NCBI GenBank assembly: GCA_934045075.1 | Contig: OW203736.1 | Coordinates: 20,747,805 to 20,811,804, forward strand | Reading direction: 5' to 3' | DNA from: Yponomeuta sedellus | Taxonomy: Eukaryota > Arthropoda > Insecta > Lepidoptera > Yponomeutidae | DNA: 64,000 bases | Shown here: piece after piece, positions 61,697-64,000 of the stretch | Layout: each line of letters starts with the position of its first letter | Position numbering within the stretch: position 1 is the first letter of the stretch | Made by a program: the position numbers and the translations under genes | Notes under the pieces: generated by a model | What the model was told of the DNA's origin: nothing | Database searches by the model: none | Seen by the model: only the letters and a program-made list of their open reading frames with translations

Positions 61697-62965
61697 ATGT
61701 CAGCGTCAGATTCAGAATCGGACACAATTTCAGAGCTGCAGTTATCAAAACGCAGTAGGGCAGCCCATAAAGGAAAATTAACGTTATTTGTTAAATTTGT
61801 TAGCGCCCTAGCTACCCCATTAGCAGCCGACGATTTGTTGAATTTAGAGCTCCGTGTTCAAAACATAAACTCCACGTTCGATAAATTCGACACAATCCAG
61901 GGTAGAATAGAAATTTTATCTAGTGATACCGAGACGCAAGTCAAAGAACGTAGCGAGTTCGAAAACACCTATTTCAAAGCTGTAGCGACGGCTAATGGTT
62001 TAATAAATGCTTGCAGGTCTGAGGAGATTAGGAAGCCAGAGCCACAGGCCTCTGAGATAACCGACTCAATAAAATTTCCAGAAATTTCACTACCTACCTT
62101 TACAGGCAATTTTAAAGAATGGCTAGAATTTAGAGAAACATTTGATGCGTTAATCAATAAAAGTTCGTTGAACCCAATACAAAAATTTAAGTATCTACGC
62201 AGTTGTTTACAAGGCGGAGCGTTGGAAGTTGTCAACTCGATTGAATACTCATGCGACAACTATTCAATGGCATGGCAATTGTTATGCGAACGATACAATA
62301 ACCCGAGATTGCTAGTATCGAATCATCTAAAATCACTCTTTGAAGTTGAACCCATTCACACCGAAGAACCAAACTCACTCAGGTCCCTATTAGATAATAT
62401 AAACAAACATCTACGTTCCCTCCGAACGCTAAATGTACCTACCGACGAGTGGGACCTAATTATAATTTATTTTATGGTCGCTAAATTACCGACAACACTC
62501 AAAAATAAATGGGAGGAACGCCAGGATCCTAAGGAACTGTCTTCGTTGCAGGAAGAGCTTTCTGCGGAAGCGAGCTGATCTTCTGGACACTTTATCATCC
62601 AGAGGTTCAGATCGGTGTCCAGCACAACAGCCCACGGCAAAGAAGTCCCTGGTAACCACGTCCTCCAGGCCGAATCCCGGCCAGCAACTGGTAAAGTGCC
62701 CGCAGTGTAAAGGTAGGCACTACATTAACCAATGTCATATATTTCTGGCTCTGAACGCAATAGCACGCATTCGCGCGGTTAAATCTTTTAAATTATGTAC
62801 CAATTGCCTAGGGAGCAACCACGAGACTTACGCTTGCCGGGCAAGCACCTGCAAGTACTGTAGAGGTAAGCATCATACATTGCTTCACATCGATCAGACA
62901 CGACTTACCACACAACCGACTACGAGTGCATCTATGCATACACACACACACACCCGAATACATTC
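61697..62965 (+). pseudogene. BEL/Pao gag, frame-broken
   Basis: ATG at 61,697 in an A-rich context. The first 293 codons contain the BEL gag signature FPEISLPTFTGNFKEWLEFR, KFKYLRSCLQGGALEVVNSI and LPTTLKNKWEER. A shift near 62,550 ends that frame. The next frame carries three knuckle-like clusters: CPQCKGRHYINQC, CTNCLGSNHETYAC and CKYCRGKHH. A second shift falls in the (AC)n run at about 62,938-62,953. It is described as found, and the copy is not able to make intact gag. Confidence 0.8.
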
Positions 62966-64000
62966 AATTCTTTTCAACCCAGCTTGCGATTAACCGACGC
63001 AGCAATACCGAAAACAGTGCAGTCCACACCTACGAGTGAACGCACACAAGCGCAACCGAGCGCCACGAACATATCACCAATGCGGACACACGCAAATAAC
63101 ACCACATTTAAGACGGTAGATTCACAAAACAAAGTGGTTTTTCTAGCGACTGCAATAGTTCGCGTTTACGATCATAACAACAAACCACATATCGTCCGAG
63201 TTTTGTTGGATTCCGCTTCTCAATCCAATTTTATTAGTTACCGTGCCTATCAATTGTTGAAATTATCAAAATACAAAGTAGACATGCAGGTAATAGGATT
63301 TAACGATAAATCAACCGACATTGAACATTATTGCCATCTCGATCTCGAGTCATTTAACCGAAAATATCAAACCAAGTTGACCTGTTTGATTGTGCCGAAT
63401 ATTTGCAATTTACCAAACCACAACATTTCAATCGAATCATTACACATTCCACAGCATATCGAGCTGGCGGACGAGAACTTCAGCTCGGCGGGTGAGGTCG
63501 ATATTTTGATTGGAGCGGAGCTGTTTTACGAATTATGTCCTGGACAACATCGAATAGGCAGTGGGTATCCTATGCTGCAGAAAACCAAACTAGGCTGGAT
63601 ACTCTCTGGCGCCTTTTCCGCTCCGCCTGGATCAAAGCAGGTACGATGCAATTTGTCTTTGACCTCTAAACTCAAACATTTTTGGGAAATGGAGGAGTGT
63701 AGTGAAACCTTCAACCCTTTTTGTGAAACCGAAAGTATATCACAGTTGTCAAATGATGATATACAATGCGAAAAGGTGTTTAGTACACACTCTCGCACCT
63801 CTGATGGCAATTTCGTGGTAAATCTCCCTCTTAAATCCCCTGTAACGGCCCTGGGAGAGTCCAAGGGTGTTGCTAAGCAAAGATTTCAGTCCTTAGAAAA
63901 GAGATTTGCCCGAGATGAACAGTTCAAACAAATGTATATACAATTTATGCGAGACTTTGAGAAGGCGGGACGTATGGAGCAGATAAACAATTCTGACGTC
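62966..64000 (+). CDS. BEL/Pao pol, 5' part (aspartic protease and start of RT), cut by window edge
   Basis: Open to the last base. Retropepsin-like protease with VRVLLDSASQSNFIS (D-S-A active-site loop) near 63,200, then VDILIGAELFYELCPG and KTKLGWILSGAFSAP, both standard in BEL protease-to-RT linkers. KHFWEMEECS and RDEQFKQMY lead into the RT. It follows gag on the same strand in a different frame. A minus-strand frame at 63,526-63,864 is a shadow. Confidence 0.85.

Noticed and set aside
63526..63864. 112-aa minus-strand frame
   Set aside because: Antisense of the BEL protease to RT linker.

Overview
This is intergenic, repeat-dominated DNA from an insect, most probably a moth or butterfly. 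The evidence is the mixture of mobile elements: R1-, RTE-, CR1- and Jockey-type LINE ends, a BEL/Pao LTR retrotransposon, Penelope-like elements (PLEs) with GIY-YIG endonucleases, many tRNA-related and 5S-rRNA-related SINEs, insect-type TTAGG repeats, and spliceosomal-type signals. The only convincing host gene is a mitochondrial fission factor, Fis1 (44.1-44.6 kb, minus strand), and it is interrupted. No rRNA genes, CRISPR arrays or operons are present.

Layout. 1-3.15 kb: the 5' end of a Jockey-like LINE on the minus strand (ORF1, then ORF2 overlapping it in a TGATG). 3.15-9.3 kb: copies of a fold-back tRNA-like SINE (called family A here), a 117-139 bp minisatellite, 5S-like SINE pieces (family D) and an 84-bp tandem array. 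9.3-21.6 kb: mostly repeat fragments plus a perfect 267-bp CCCGT microsatellite. 21.6-22.4 and 33.5-34.7 kb: two GC-rich R1-like LINE 3' ends (family G) with target-site duplications. 22.5-32.5 kb: SINEs, RTE fragments, a Tc1-like non-autonomous element and an 85-bp satellite (29.0-30.1 kb). 32.5-34.9 kb: an older repeat (family H) split by two later insertions. 35-48.6 kb: dispersed repeats and Fis1. 48.6-51.4 kb: a PIF/Harbinger-type MITE, a short telomere-like tract, and a PLE palindrome with two 1,020-bp arms.

52.45-60.56 kb is a stack of insertions. A family A repeat was split by a CR1-like LINE. That LINE was later split twice: between ORF1 and ORF2 by an inverted family A array with a 16-bp duplication, and inside ORF2 by a 1.64-kb DNA transposon with a 4-bp duplication. 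The stack is bounded on the right by a BEL/Pao element (60,557 to the window end) that sits in the same host repeat.

Among the features described here, family A looks the least familiar: an A-box/B-box tRNA-like core, a constant 5' end that is the inverted copy of its own tail region, a fixed A-rich 3' end, and 13-16 bp target-site duplications. These point to retroposition of self-complementary RNAs or snap-back cDNAs. Family letters (A, D, E, F, G, H, I, J, K and so on) are labels for this window only. Clade names rest on motif reading, not on database searches.
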